A stretch of DNA of 64,000 bases from Muscardinus avellanarius (GCA_963383645.1 OY726563.1:31973575-32037574), one strand, 5' to 3'; counted from the stretch's first letter, positions 10,261 through 21,194 are shown. Program-made: numbers and translations. Notes: generated from the sequence alone by a model not told the origin.

Positions 10261-10317
10261 CCACAAAATAAATAAATAATTTTTTAAAATAATAATAAAA
10301 AACAATATGTGGTGAGG

Positions 10318-12114
10318 GTTTTTTGTTTTCTTAACTTACTATTTCACCTCATACAGTATCTTGTAGGTGAACTAGATTTCATTGTACACCTTGCTATCTT
10401 GAGTAGGTTACAGAGAATTCCAAAATAATTGAATACTTGGGACTAGGCACTCCTCCCATTCAACTTCTGGCCTTAGAGAAAAGAAGGGATGAGAGAGGAG
10501 GAGAAGAAAGGAGAAGATAGAGGAGGAGAGGAGAGATTTTCTGTCTAGAAGATACAATTGGGAGTGGTATTCCAGGAAAAAAAAAGGCAAATAAATGACC
10601 TAAACTTATGAATAAATGAAAAATTTAAATTTGAATAAACATGAAATTAGGTAGTAATAACCCAAGAACTATATTTTTAGGCATGGAGTAATTACAGAAA
10701 TGATAGAGAAATTACAAAAATGTGAAGCATTTGAACTGATTGGTTAAACATATGAAAGGTGAAAAACAGCAGTCATGTAAGCAACTGAACTGGCCATGTT
10801 AATGCATCCAATCTGTTTCAACCTGGATATCACAAAACTGAATGTATTATCTGATGCTAAACAACAACAACAACATAATAGAATGGAATGGACAAACATT
10901 AACCCTGTACTTTGAATTTCTTAATTTAATATTTCATCCCAAGAATCTTCAATTTGGAATATTCTAGATCCTGCATCCTAACACCAATGATTCAAATAAC
11001 TTCTGTCTGGTGGAATAGGAGATTAAATGGGGGAGATGTGCTTTAATATCAGGCCATTCTGTTCTTTTTTTACTTAATAAACCTTTGCTAAGTAAATCAA
11101 GGTTGTTCTTTCTAAAACCCGAGCTCTAATTACTGTGTGAATTACCTTAGCAATCCCACTTACATTGTTAATAGTTTAAACCAGGATTGGAAAGACGTTA
11201 GAGTCTGGCCAGTAGACACCAACAGGGTCATTTCTATGGACACCATGCAGCCACAAATAAATATTTACAACAAATATTACTGAACAAACTCCATGCCACA
11301 AACACTTTATACTTCCAACCAAGGTAATCACCCACTGAACAAAATGAAATTACACAAGACACCCTGCATATTAAACATGGAAAACATTTGTTTTCCTGTT
11401 TAATATTTTCCAGGAACAAAACAATAATTTTAGTAGAGATCAAGGTGCCTACTAATGGTGTACCTATAGATTTTTTTCCAAATTTTTAATTATGAAATCA
11501 TTTAAGCAAAAGGAAATTGATCATGTGATCCAGCTAGATTTTGAACTTCACAGGATTAATACTGATCTAATGTTTAATCTTTGCCGGCCAAATTGGTAAA
11601 GATAATATTTGCACTGCAGCCTAGCTAAGAGAATTTATAGATAAATGATATATCCCTCTGGTCAGCTTTAGGTTGTAGATGAGGGCATAGAGACTCAGAA
11701 CCCCCATTAACATGATCTTTTCTATCTATAGGGTTAGAAGTACAGACTTAACAGAAAAGATAATGGATATCAGTTTCCTAGATATTTCAAATAGGTTAAA
11801 TATAGACCAGCGTAACAGAGGTGAATATCAATATATAAATGTGTTGTACAGATAAACATTTAGAAACAGTATTTAAGGGGTTGACAGAAAAATATTTCAA
11901 TAGAACCATCTCTAAGAATACCATCTTTTCAAGACCAAGGCCTGGAATCCCTCTACATTGGACTTTGTATATGTATATTGCAGTTGACAGGAGCAGAGAG
12001 CAAGAATAGTGGATTTTGCCCTAAGAATCCCAAGTTTGGTGGGCTTACTGCTTTTCTATTTCTATTAAACTCAAGAGTTTACAAATGGTTTCCCCCCATA
12101 TCCTGAAAACATGT
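10318..12114. other. unique intergenic DNA
   Basis: AT-rich sequence with no SINE. A purine-rich patch lies at 10475-10540 and a short (CAA)n at 10863-10874. I see no gene or recognisable repeat. Confidence 0.5.
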
Positions 12115-12300
12115 GTTTTGTTTTGTATTGTTTTGTAGTGGGGATTGAATTCAGGGGTATTCTACCTTCTAGCTCTGATTCCAGATCTGTTTTAGTTTGA
12201 AACAAGGTCTAAGTTACTGAAGCTGACTCGGGGCCTGCAATCCTCCTGTCTCAGCCTCCCAAAGTACTGAGATTACAAACATTCTCCACCTGGCCCGGCT
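12115..12300 (-). mobile_element. B1-dID SINE
   Basis: A diverged reverse copy with a (TTTTG)n-like tail at its left edge, ending ccacctggcccggct. Confidence 0.82.
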
Positions 12301-12417
12301 CCTGAGATCATTAAATTCCATAATAGATAACTGGACTCTGCTCCCCCTCCATGCACATCTATTGCCCAGTCTCCCCACAAGAATTTTATATGAATGGAAT
12401 TTTTTAGAAAGTTTATT

Positions 12418-12630
12418 CAAGTTGGGTGTGATGGCACATGTTTGTAATCCCAGTACTTGGGAGGCTGAGACAGGAGGATTGCAGGTTCCCGGCCAGCCTC
12501 AGCTACTTAGTAAGGAGCTCTGCAACTTAGTGACACCTTATTTCAAAATAAAGAATAAAAAAATAGGGCTGGGGGTGTAGCACAGAGATAGAATGCCCCT
12601 GGGTTCAACCCCCAGTACTGCAAAAAAAAA
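12418..12630 (+). mobile_element. B1-dID SINE
   Basis: A complete dimer with the target-site duplication aaagtttatt (12408-12417 and 12631-12640) and a pure A tail. Confidence 0.92.
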
Positions 12631-12773
12631 AAAGTTTATTTACGTATAATTTATGTGTAGAAAAATGTTGACATGCATCAGCCTAGGTAACTAGTACCTA
12701 GCACTCAGATGGAGAAAAAGAACATTACAATACATACAAATTTAAATAAAATGTTAAAATTAAATTTGCTTTA

Positions 12774-12952
12774 GCCAGGCGTGGTGGCGCACGCTTGTAA
12801 TCCCCGCGCTTGGGAGGCGGAGACAGGAGGATCGCGCAGGTTCGAAGCCAGCTGCGCTGGCCTAAGAGACCCTGTTTCAAAAATATAAAATAGGTCTGGG
12901 AGTGTAGCCCGGAGGAAGAAGGGCTTCCAGGAACCCCAGTACCACCAAAAAA
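12774..12952 (+). mobile_element. short B1-dID subfamily SINE
   Basis: This is the short, CpG-rich variant: gaagccagctgcgctggcct hairpin core, loss of the usual 'cagcaacttagtgagaccctc' segment, and the tail half ending ttccaggaaccccagtacc. A perfect 18-bp target-site duplication flanks it (12756-12773 and 12953-12970), so it is young. Confidence 0.95.
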
Positions 12953-12979
12953 AAAATTAAATTTGCTTTAAAATTTTTT

Positions 12980-13179
12980 GGGGGGGTACTGAGATTGAAC
13001 CCAGAGGCATTCTACCTCCAAACTATACTTCCAGCCCTATTTTATTTTTATTTGGAAACAGGGTCTCACTAGATTGATGAGAGTCTCACTACTTGCTGAG
13101 GTTGTTTTTGAACCTGAGTTCCTCCTGTCTCAGCTTCACAAGTACTGGTATTACAGGTGTATACCACAACACTGGATGC
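12980..13179 (-). mobile_element. B1-dID SINE
   Basis: A diverged reverse-strand dimer from ggggggtactgagattgaac to ataccacaacactgg. Confidence 0.85.
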
Positions 13180-13299
13180 TTACTTTAAATTTAAATAGTA
13201 ACTGAAGCAATACTAAAAGAAATACTTAACTTTAGAAATAATTTTTTTTGCTACACAATACATCAGTTTCTAAAAGATCCAAGTCAAGAATACATATTT

Positions 13300-14460
13300 T
13301 GAAAAGTATTAAGGTGTTGGTGTCTTTATTTTTAAATTGCACAATTTGGTTTTAGATATCATTGACTCATCTGCTGCAATTAGAGTTGATTAGCTCTGCC
13401 ACTATTTATTCCCTCATTTTCTGATTTTTTTGCTTGTGTTAATATTTCATTGTCTGGTTTAAAATATTTACATTCTGTTTTGCAACCCTAGAATTCACAC
13501 TGTTTAATCTTATTTCTGTATTTAAATGGATTCAAGCCCACCGTGCATCTCTTCATCAGAGTTTCTCAATTCCTGACTTCTTTATTTTGATTTATTTTTC
13601 AGTTGGCATGATTTTATCACTGAGTAAGTTTTTCAAAAAATAGGCTCTGAGTTTACAATTGAGAATGCCAGCCTATTGCTTTTTAGTTGAGTGATAGAAT
13701 ATACTTGAATAACATTCCACTGTCTCCTGTCCTGAAATATATCTGTAAAGCTGCCTTCATTCTCCCCTTCCCTGCACCCACCATCTTTTTTGGTGATTTC
13801 TTTTCCTGCTTGGATATTTGAAGAAATTTTTCTTTTCAAGTTGAAAAATATAACTAGCTTGTGTTTCAACTGTTCTGAGGAATTTTATCTGTTCTACACT
13901 GTGCTTACTAAACCTGGAGATAAACACATTTTGTCAGGCAAATTTTTCCACATTATATCTAAATTGTTTCTATTTCACTTGTTAAGCTTCTTCTTCAGAT
14001 ACATGATGTATGATTATATTGTATTGTCTTTGTGTTCTATAACCAACATTTCCTCTTTATTTTCCTCTTATGTGCCTTCTCTTTGTGAGTATCTGAACCC
14101 TTCGCTCTACACCTTAATTTAACTTTCTGGTATGCCTGTTTTTCTCCTTGTTTCTAGCTAATTCATTAGCTTTCTAGTGATGCTTTTGGTTCAAATTTTG
14201 TTTCCTTTGCTTGGCAATTTTCTTTGTCAAATATTCCTAATGATTTACTATTTTTCCTACTCTCATAAAATATTCTATAGTTAGAAGGACTCATGAGTTG
14301 TATTTGTTTGCAGATTTGTATCTTTTGTATAGTCTCTTTCCCGTATTATTCTATTCTTATTGTCAATAATTATGAGATGAGCTTACATGTGTTGTCCACA
14401 TAATATAGTATAACATAAGTGAGTTTTTCTTGACTCCAATGCACCTTGCACAGGACTAGT
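13300..14460 (-). mobile_element. possible old L1/HAL1-type antisense segment
   Basis: A T-rich tract in which passages such as 'ttaatatttcattgtctggt' and 'gcatgattttatcactgagt' look like reversed ancient LINE 3' sequence. No frame is coherent. The family call is tentative. Confidence 0.3.
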
Positions 14461-14469
14461 TTTTTTTTT

Positions 14470-15072
14470 TTTAGTAGTGTTAAAAGAATAGATTATAAAA
14501 GACTTGGACATGGAAACTGTTCATTGGACAATAATATTATGACACTGTAGGGCCAACAAAATGAATATATATAACATTATATATAGCATATATTGCATAT
14601 ATATGCAACAAATACAGTGACCAAATATATGGGTAATACCCAAGTGTATATGGTTTGGAACTTACATGTATGAAAGACTGGTAATTATATATTTCTTTCT
14701 GTGTTCATTCAGTGTTATATTTTGTAAACTTTAAATTTAGTTCCAGAGTTTAAGTTAACTGAATTGACATATGTTAATAGGATAAAAGAGGAATATTTTC
14801 ATTGTTTCTTTTAGGTTGATGCTACAAGAAAGTCTTGGCATTCTGAGGAAATCAGGAACAACCAAATTGAAAACATTCCCATATATTAAGAAAACCTATA
14901 ATGAGTATTAACCTTTCTTATCCATCATTCTCAAGTTGAATATATCATTTTCTATGGAGTTTAGAATTCTCAAAGAAATAGAATTGCTGAGAACATAAGA
15001 AAAGGTATTCTTTAGTATTACCCACTTTCTCCTGGTCTCTATTCCTCCTAGATCCAAGCGTGAAGAAATATA
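14470..15072. other. AT-rich unique DNA
   Basis: This stretch holds a palindromic AT tract (14565-14605, tatatataacattatatata). I see no gene. Confidence 0.45.
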
Positions 15073-15082
15073 ACATGCGCGC

Positions 15083-15132
<50 letters not shown>
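15073..15132. repeat. alternating purine-pyrimidine tract, (GC)n(AC)n
   Basis: Sixty bases alternate strictly purine/pyrimidine. A CG-rich core (15076-15096) runs into (CA)n. This is a strong Z-DNA-forming sequence. Confidence 0.95.
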
Positions 15133-15134
<2 letters not shown>

Positions 15135-15139
15135 ACAAA

Positions 15140-15940
15140 AAGCCAACTCCAATATATTCAGATATTCCAAAATCTGAAAGTAGAATTTTTGAAGCTGGCC
15201 GACTCACCAACGAATATTTCTAGGTTTTAGCATTACTCTGTTATCTTCTCTTAACTAAATCTTCATATGGATTCCTGTAAAGACTCTTGCAACAAGATTT
15301 TGCCCCCCCAAACATTAACTGAGAATATTATGATACTATTTCCACTCTTTGTGCCCTGTGACAGTGATTTCTCTGTAATATATTACAAAAATGTCCTCTT
15401 TCTTGAATCCTTAAGAATAAAGCTGGGCATTAGCTTTGGATTTCAGTAAGACATTTAGCAAGGTCTCTTATAATATCCTGTGCTCAAAAAGAAAAATATA
15501 GACTGCACAAGTGTACAATTAACATGATTCATCACTGGATGAAACAAAATATGCCAAAAGGTGCTAATTAATGGACTGATATCAAGCTAAAGGAACTCTC
15601 CAATTGCTCTGTAGCATTATACTCTTTTCCATTGCTGCTTGGCCTGGTACTCATTATCAAACTTGAATGAACATACAGAATTCTTATCAAATGTATGGGT
15701 AATATCTAAGCATATTAAAGTACAGAACCAGCATCTAAACTATTAAAACAGGCTGGAGAAATAGGCCAAATCTAATTAGATAAGATTTAAGTGGGACAAT
15801 GCAAGGTTCTATATTTTGGTCCCAAAGATTCCCATTGCTGAAGAACACGATACACAAAATTTTATTATATGGATAACAGCATGGGCATGCAGCTATTAAA
15901 ACCAGTCCATTTGATGCTAGGCAGAATTAGATGAAATAGC
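15140..15940. other. unique intergenic DNA
   Basis: No SINE, LTR or coding signal that I can recognise. Short open frames here are random. Confidence 0.45.
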
Positions 15941-15944
15941 TATT

Positions 15945-16085
15945 TGTTGGGTAGTAGAAAGAATACTGAATCTGGCATCAGAAAATTGGGTCAAGCCCCA
16001 GTTCTGCTACTTTGGCCCTTAAACACTTTGATCTATACTTTCTTCTCAGGGCTGTTGTGAAGTAAGAATGAGTTATGATGTCTGA
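15945..16085 (+). mobile_element. MIR SINE
   Basis: The order 'gaatctggcatcagaaaatt', 'ccagttctgctac', 'ctcagggctgttgtgaagta' follows the MIR core and 3' part. Confidence 0.55.
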
Positions 16086-16215
16086 GTTCTAAGAACTTGT
16101 GCTCAAAAAAATAACCTAGAAAAGTTACCATTCATAATAAAATAGGTGGTTTTGCCACTCCATTTTGTCCCAGACAAGATGGTACTTGGAGTGATTTCCA
16201 GGTGATAACACTCTC

Positions 16216-16239
16216 AAAAAAAAAAAAAAAAAAAAAAAA
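16216..16239. repeat. A-run
   Basis: About 24 consecutive A residues without a recognisable retroelement body in front. It may be the tail of an old 5'-truncated insertion. Confidence 0.8.
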
Positions 16240-16734
16240 CTAGGGCTACTTCTAAACATAGTGATCAGGACTGTATGGGCAACTCAAAGGAGAACATGAA
16301 GAACTGCTATGTGAACCGAGGATAACTGACTTGAAGAATAATGAATGGATTCAAATGAGATCATACCTAACTTCAGGTATCTGATGATATATTTCCTGTT
16401 TTTCTGGGTAACTCCAAAGGAGAATTAATATTGGGAGGATGGAAAACAAAAGAATGTGGGGAAATGCCACCACATGTTGGAAATGTGAGCAATTTCAGGA
16501 CAAGTGGATCGTTGGCCTTTAACCAGAGAGTCTGTCTATTTCTAGGGCACGGATTTTTCATGAAGTAGTTCTTTCTAAACTGTATCAAAGCAGTACAGGA
16601 TCTCTACTATCTGGATTTGCTTTGGTTTCTAGCCGTAACATACAACCTTCTCTTTAGCTCCAGGCCAGACTTCTTATTTTTCCAATCCACCTCCTCTCAT
16701 CTGTTTCTTCTCACTATTTTAAGAATTTCTGGTA

Positions 16735-16741
<7 letters not shown>

Positions 16742-16783
<42 letters not shown>

Positions 16784-16974
16784 TACTGGGGGTAGAACCC
16801 AGAGACTTTCTACCTCCGGGCTATACTCCCAACCCTATTTTATATTTTATTTGTAACAGGGTCTCACTAAGTTGCTGAGAACCTAAGTAGCTGAGGCTGG
16901 CTTCGAACCTGCATGATCCTCCTGTCTCAGCCTCCCAAGTGCTGGGATTACAAGCGTGCGCCACCATGCCTAGC
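16742..16974 (-). mobile_element. B1-dID SINE with (TG)n tail
   Basis: A reverse dimer whose tail is a pure (TG)n run (16741-16781). Near-identical flanks tctgNtaaccttt lie on both sides. Confidence 0.88.
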
Positions 16975-17199
16975 ATCTGCTAACCTTTAAAATGCCATGT
17001 TTTCCCAAACTATCCAAAAGATATAGCAGAAGGGGTAATTTGTGGACTTTGGGGGGGATCCAGCCAAGCATGATTTCTGGGTTGCCAAAGTAAGAAGGTA
17101 AAGTAGAAATTAAAAAGTAGAATTTAGGAACTCCTGAGTTGGAGCTATGGCCCAAGACGTGGAGTAGGTGCGTAAACTTAGACTAAGCTTTGTGTTTCT

Positions 17200-17272
17200 G
17201 TGTGGTGCTGCTGGGTATGGAACCCAGGGTCTCACCCATGCCAGGTTCTACCAGTGAGCTACAGGGCAGGCT
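17200..17272 (-). mobile_element. ID-like fragment
   Basis: The ID-type segment gtatggaacccagggtctca, a 13-base insertion and gttctaccagtgagctacag is all that remains, abutting the next SINE. Confidence 0.55.
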
Positions 17273-17495
17273 TTTTTTTTTTTTTTTTTTTTTTTGCAGG
17301 TCTGGGGGTGGAACCCAGGGTCATTCGTCCTCCAAGCTACACCCCCTGCACTATTTTTGATTCTTTATTCTTTAAACCGGGTCTCACTGAGTTGCAGAGG
17401 GCCTCACTAAGTAGCTGAGGCTGTCCGCAAACTGCAATTCTCCGGTCTCAGCCTTCCGAATGCTGGGATTACAAGCGTGCGCCACCACACCCAGC
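17273..17495 (-). mobile_element. B1-dID SINE
   Basis: A reverse dimer with a T-run of about 22, well preserved (gcaggtctgggggtggaacc to gccaccacacccagc). Confidence 0.9.
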
Positions 17496-17799
17496 ACAGG
17501 TCATGCTTTTAATAGGAATTTGGCACATTGGTTAGAAAACAAATGACCCAAAGCCCCTTACTTAGAATCTGTTGGCCTACTACAAGTACTCAAAAGTTAT
17601 TTGTTTCGCGGGTGATTTCCCTTGTTTCCTGCAGGGAGAAAAAAGAGACTTGGGCAGATTGCACAACATCTCCAGCCTATTTTAGATCGCGATAGGAAAG
17701 GCGTCTGGGGCAACCAGAGAGACTGTCCTTTTTCTTCAGGGCCTGGCTTAGTCCGTTTTGCTCCCAGGTTACCCCAGGGAACAGTTTTTATTTTTTTAC

Positions 17800-18130
17800 A
17801 GCCTTGCAGGGCGGGGTAAGGGGAACTGGCTGCCTGGTGTTGCCAGGGACGCTGCTGCCAGCTTGGCTGGGCTGGGGTGAAAGAGGACGCTAGGGGGAAG
17901 GGTTCCTGGCTTCTGACTGGCTGGGGCGCAAAGGCTTATTTGCATAACATTCTCTGAAGGCTTCTAATTGGCTGGGGCCAGAGGGGTGGCGGTGGGGTGA
18001 TTCCAAGGGCCTGGAGCTCTGGCCAGCAGACCTTTTCGTTCTGGAGTTACCCCGGTGGGTGTGAGTTGTTGCGTGGGCCGGAGGGAGCTGGGTGGCCCGG
18101 TTTGGGAAGTTTTGCAGGCAGGTGCATGAG
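17800..18130 (+). promoter_or_regulatory. candidate upstream promoter / first exon of MID1IP1
   Basis: A SINE-free, GC-rich patch lies about 3.9 kb before the coding exon. It has a perfect octamer ATTTGCAT (17938-17945), an inverted CCAAT box ATTGG (17967-17971), G-rich runs at 17973-17999 and possible donors (CG|GTGGGT near 18053, CAG|GTGCAT at 18119-18126). From memory, the human gene has noncoding first exons a few kilobases upstream. Promoter function here is inference. Confidence 0.4.
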
Positions 18131-18199
18131 CCATCTCTCTACTAATAGAGTTTAAGATATGTGCAAGAACAGTGGCCAGGAGTCTAGAAACTGGTATAT

Positions 18200-19378
18200 A
18201 CAAATCAGATGGAAGTCAGGAAACTGATCAGGGGAGGAGGGCCAAAGGGAAGGAATTAGGAGGTTGGGATTTCTTTTCAGGGTTGGGATTCCTTTACTAG
18301 ATCACTTCGATTTCCGTTTTCTATGATCACACTGTTGGAACTGGATAGAAAAGGAGGCAGGATTCCAGTATTTAATAACTAGAATTAAAATAATAAGTTT
18401 TCATCAGGATGTGTACATAAAATAGTCAAGAAGGTCTGGGATGGAAGACAAAGTATGTCTTAATTTGAGAAGATCCATTACTGGAAACTGGATATCTGTT
18501 TTTCTCTAGTTTTCTTCCTGTAATGAATGCTCTTTCAGTCACACTGGGCATACCACACTGGTTTAAAACCAGCCCCGATTATTTTATACTCTTCTGTTGC
18601 CTAAGCACTGGGGAAAAAGGGTCTGTGGCTTATTATGGTCCATTTCCACATTTGTAAGGTTTCTGACTCCTCACATAAATACCTGTAGACTTCCATGAGT
18701 CTAAGCACATTTGATCTTTGTAAAGTAGTTTACAATTTACATCCATTATTTAGCCTTAACCAGTCCTTGGTAGAGTATATGGGAGAAGCTCCATTTTATT
18801 AATAAGAAAACAGATTGGAAAGTTTCTAGAAAGGGCAGGAATATTTTGTTACTCCAAATTTATATAATACATCTTTCCATCTACATTTTTCTTTCCATTG
18901 ACCTCTCAAAATGGGTTGAGCAAGTAACATTGTCACTTTTACAAATAAGAAAATAACCTTGTTCAAAATAACTTGATAATATAGGGAAGAATTTAGCTCT
19001 AGGCTTTTATTTAACTCCAATGGTTTATATATCTGCCTTTAGAACAGTACTACACTGTTTCAATTATTGTAGCTTTATATGGTTTGAAATCAGAAAATAT
19101 ATATCTTCTAGCTTTGTTCTTTTTCAAGATCGTTTTGGGTATCTAGAATCCATATTCCATATTAGGATAGATTTTTTTCTGAAAAATAAATATATAAATA
19201 TATGATAGTTTCACCTAAAAAAATAGAAAAAAAATATTCTCTGGTAAGAAAGAAAGCAAAAAGAAATATTGAAATGTTATCTTTAAGTCATCAAAAGCTT
19301 GGTATCAGACAAATGAAACTGTTATGTGAGATTATCATTTTTAATTTTTGATAAATTGCTATAATACTAGATGTCAAC
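18200..19378. other. unique DNA with a possible MIR remnant
   Basis: The segment near 18715-18830 (tacatccattatttagcc… ccattttattaataagaaaacagattgg) looks like a reversed MIR. I recognise nothing else. If the upstream promoter is real, this lies in the first intron of MID1IP1. Confidence 0.4.
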
Positions 19379-19545
19379 CACTAAGCCAAGCATGGGAGGG
19401 AGGGATGGGGAGAGAATGGGGTGGGGATTGGGTGGGGGCTGACTGGGCGATGTGTGCATGTATGTCTATAAAAGTTTGTATCCCACTATGATGTATGAAT
19501 ACAGTGCACCAATAAAATAAATTAAAAACATGCAAAAAAAAAAAG
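19379..19545 (+). mobile_element. retroelement 3' end, G-rich family (copy 3)
   Basis: The best preserved copy of the 3' module: cactaagccaagcatggga, a long G-rich tract with two G-quadruplex motifs (19394-19410 and 19418-19438), then gatgtatgaatacagtgcac, an AATAAA and an A-rich tail. It is a 5'-truncated insertion. Confidence 0.65.
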
Positions 19546-19832
19546 AAAAAGAAAATATGGGCAATGATCTAGAGCTAATAAGTTGGGGGCGGGGAGTCTT
19601 CCAGATTGGGATCCAGGGGTCACCACTGACTTTTGTTCTGTTAGTTGCATCTCTCTATTCAAAATATAATTAAGGAGATGGTTTGTCATGAAAAAATATT
19701 TAAGTATAGATCATTTAACTATAGTCTGATGAAGTGAAAGAAGGAAGAGAAAGAACCCTTATGCGCTTCTCCTTGTTTGGGGTGCTTTTTGTCCCGCGGG
19801 GAAATACTAATGAGCCCTCCTGAACGATTTTA

Positions 19833-20030
19833 TTTTTTTAATTAATTAATTTTATTTATTTATTTTGGTGGTACTGGGGTTCCTGGACGCCCTTCTACCT
19901 CTGGGCTACACTCCCAGACTTATTTTATACTTTTTTTTTTAAAGCCAGCACGGCTGGTTTCGAACCTGCGCAATCCTCCTGTCTCGCCTCCCAAGCGCGG
20001 GAATTACAAGCCTGTGCCACCACACCGGGC
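19833..20030 (-). mobile_element. short B1-dID subfamily SINE
   Basis: The short form with ggttcctggacgcccttcta and the agccagcacggctgg hairpin. The target-site duplication ctcctgaac(g/a)atttta (19817-19832 and 20031-20046) has one mismatch. It is the last SINE before the MID1IP1 gap. Confidence 0.9.
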
Positions 20031-20045
20031 CTCCTGAACAATTTT

Positions 20046-20640
20046 AGAGAAGAGGTGTTTAAAGGTAGATGCTCCAGTCATAATTTTCGGTAGTCCTGTT
20101 GGAGAGGACTGGTGGATGAAGGGCATGGCAAGGGTAGTAAGATGATAACAGAAAACTCGGCTGTGGTCTAGAAGCCTTGAAGTGAAATTTAAGGTGCAAA
20201 ACTCTTAAAAGTTATATCTAGGGATTTGGTACATATCTTGTGTATTCAATTAAATGACCCTGTATTTAAGCACTATCTTTTAAAAGGAACTTGCCACACA
20301 TTCTTAAAATAATTATTGGATACATCTCCACTTTTCTTTTAAATGATAAAAAAAAAACACCCAACACCAGGTCTTAGCCACCGCCACCCTCCGCCACCTT
20401 CCGTCAAGCCTTTTAGCAGCCAAAAGGCCATACATTCGGCTGGACTTTCCAACATCATTTTTTCCCCATTGCCATGCTCTGATCTCTTTAAAAATTCTGC
20501 ATTTCCCGTGGTAGGCAAGCTCTTCATTCCTGGCAGCAGCTATTGTAGGAAAGACTGGAGGGAAAGACCCTGCCATTGGGGAGGCAAAAGCCTCTGACCA
20601 GCCCCCCCACCCAATAGCTGACCAAGGCCAGGGCTACGGC
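20046..20640. other. unique upstream flank of MID1IP1
   Basis: This is repeat-free sequence between the last upstream SINE and the E-box cluster. It includes a CCGCC-rich patch at 20380-20405. I see no gene. It may hold promoter-proximal control sequence. Confidence 0.4.
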
Positions 20641-20648
20641 GGGAGCAC

Positions 20649-20662
20649 CACGTGTCCACGTG
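20649..20662. promoter_or_regulatory. tandem E-boxes CACGTG-TC-CACGTG
   Basis: Two perfect CACGTG palindromes (20649-20654 and 20657-20662) are separated by two bases, about 540 bases upstream of the TATA box. CACGTG binds bHLH-ZIP factors such as USF, MYC, SREBP, ChREBP and CLOCK. MID1IP1 is a known lipogenic, ChREBP/LXR-responsive gene, so the position is meaningful. The two-base spacing does not match the five-base carbohydrate-response element. Confidence 0.5.
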
Positions 20663-20824
20663 CACCCGGCATGTCCAGCCATCCATCTTACATAAGAGTC
20701 CCAGGATGGAGTTTGGGCAGATGCGGGTCCCTGTGTCCTGAAGGCTAATAATAAATCGAGGTTTCAGTTTCCAGGCTGCAGCCACTCTAAATTCCGGGTT
20801 GAGGGGCTCACTTTGCAACCCAGA

Positions 20825-20830
20825 CACGTG
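20825..20830. promoter_or_regulatory. single E-box CACGTG
   Basis: This third perfect CACGTG lies 163 bases downstream of the tandem pair and about 365 bases upstream of the TATA box. Confidence 0.45.
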
Positions 20831-21194
20831 CATTCCGGTCACCCAAGCAGCTCCAAGCCTGCCCAGCCCGCGAGCGCCAGCCCCCCTTCGGAAGGCGGGT
20901 CGAGAGGCCAGTGCCTTCAGGAGCTCTGCCTGGCCCTCCCCCAGCCCGCTTGCCCGGGGCGCGGCCGCTCCATCCCTCTGCCCTGTCTTGCCCTGCCCTG
21001 GCGCCCTCCTTCAGCCTGGGTATCAGGCGAGAGGCGGAGCTGGCCCGGCGCGCCCCGCCCCCGCTGTAGAAAGGGCCGGGCGAGTGTTACTCGCGGTCAT
21101 CCAGGCTGGGGCCTTTTATCTGGGCGCTGCTGGGGTAGGCAGGAGGAGGAGACATCAGGGGTGGCCCTGGACACCGGCGACACCTTTCCTGGAC

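Larger units (their letters stand above)
8947..10301 (+). mobile_element. non-coding composite retroelement with intact TSD
   Basis: One 1355-base insertion has a perfect 16-bp target-site duplication acaatatgtggtgagg (8931-8946 and 10302-10317) and an A-rich 3' end. This is the signature of L1-type target-primed reverse transcription. Order: GC-rich head (8947-9140), degenerate ~170-base repeats (9199-9658), a 50-base monomer array (9659-9905), a non-repetitive part (9906-10114), a G-rich 3' module (10115-10255) and an A/T-rich tail. The longest open frames are short and unlike any known protein. The phrase 'gctgagatggcggtggagac' resembles L1 5'UTR starts. It may be an L1 deletion derivative (5'UTR joined to 3'UTR) or an SVA-like element. 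I know no name for it. Confidence 0.85.

Noticed and set aside
13790..14122. 110-codon frame in T-rich DNA
   Set aside because: A Phe/Leu/Ser-rich chance frame in a probable decayed antisense LINE.
17820..17999. Canonical G-quadruplex in the upstream promoter patch
   Set aside because: Only three runs of three or more G occur within short loops (17973-17999). The fourth run is too distant or only two G long.
20649..20673. Carbohydrate-response element (two E-boxes five bases apart)
   Set aside because: The visible pair is spaced by two bases. Neither CACGTG has a good second half at the required distance.
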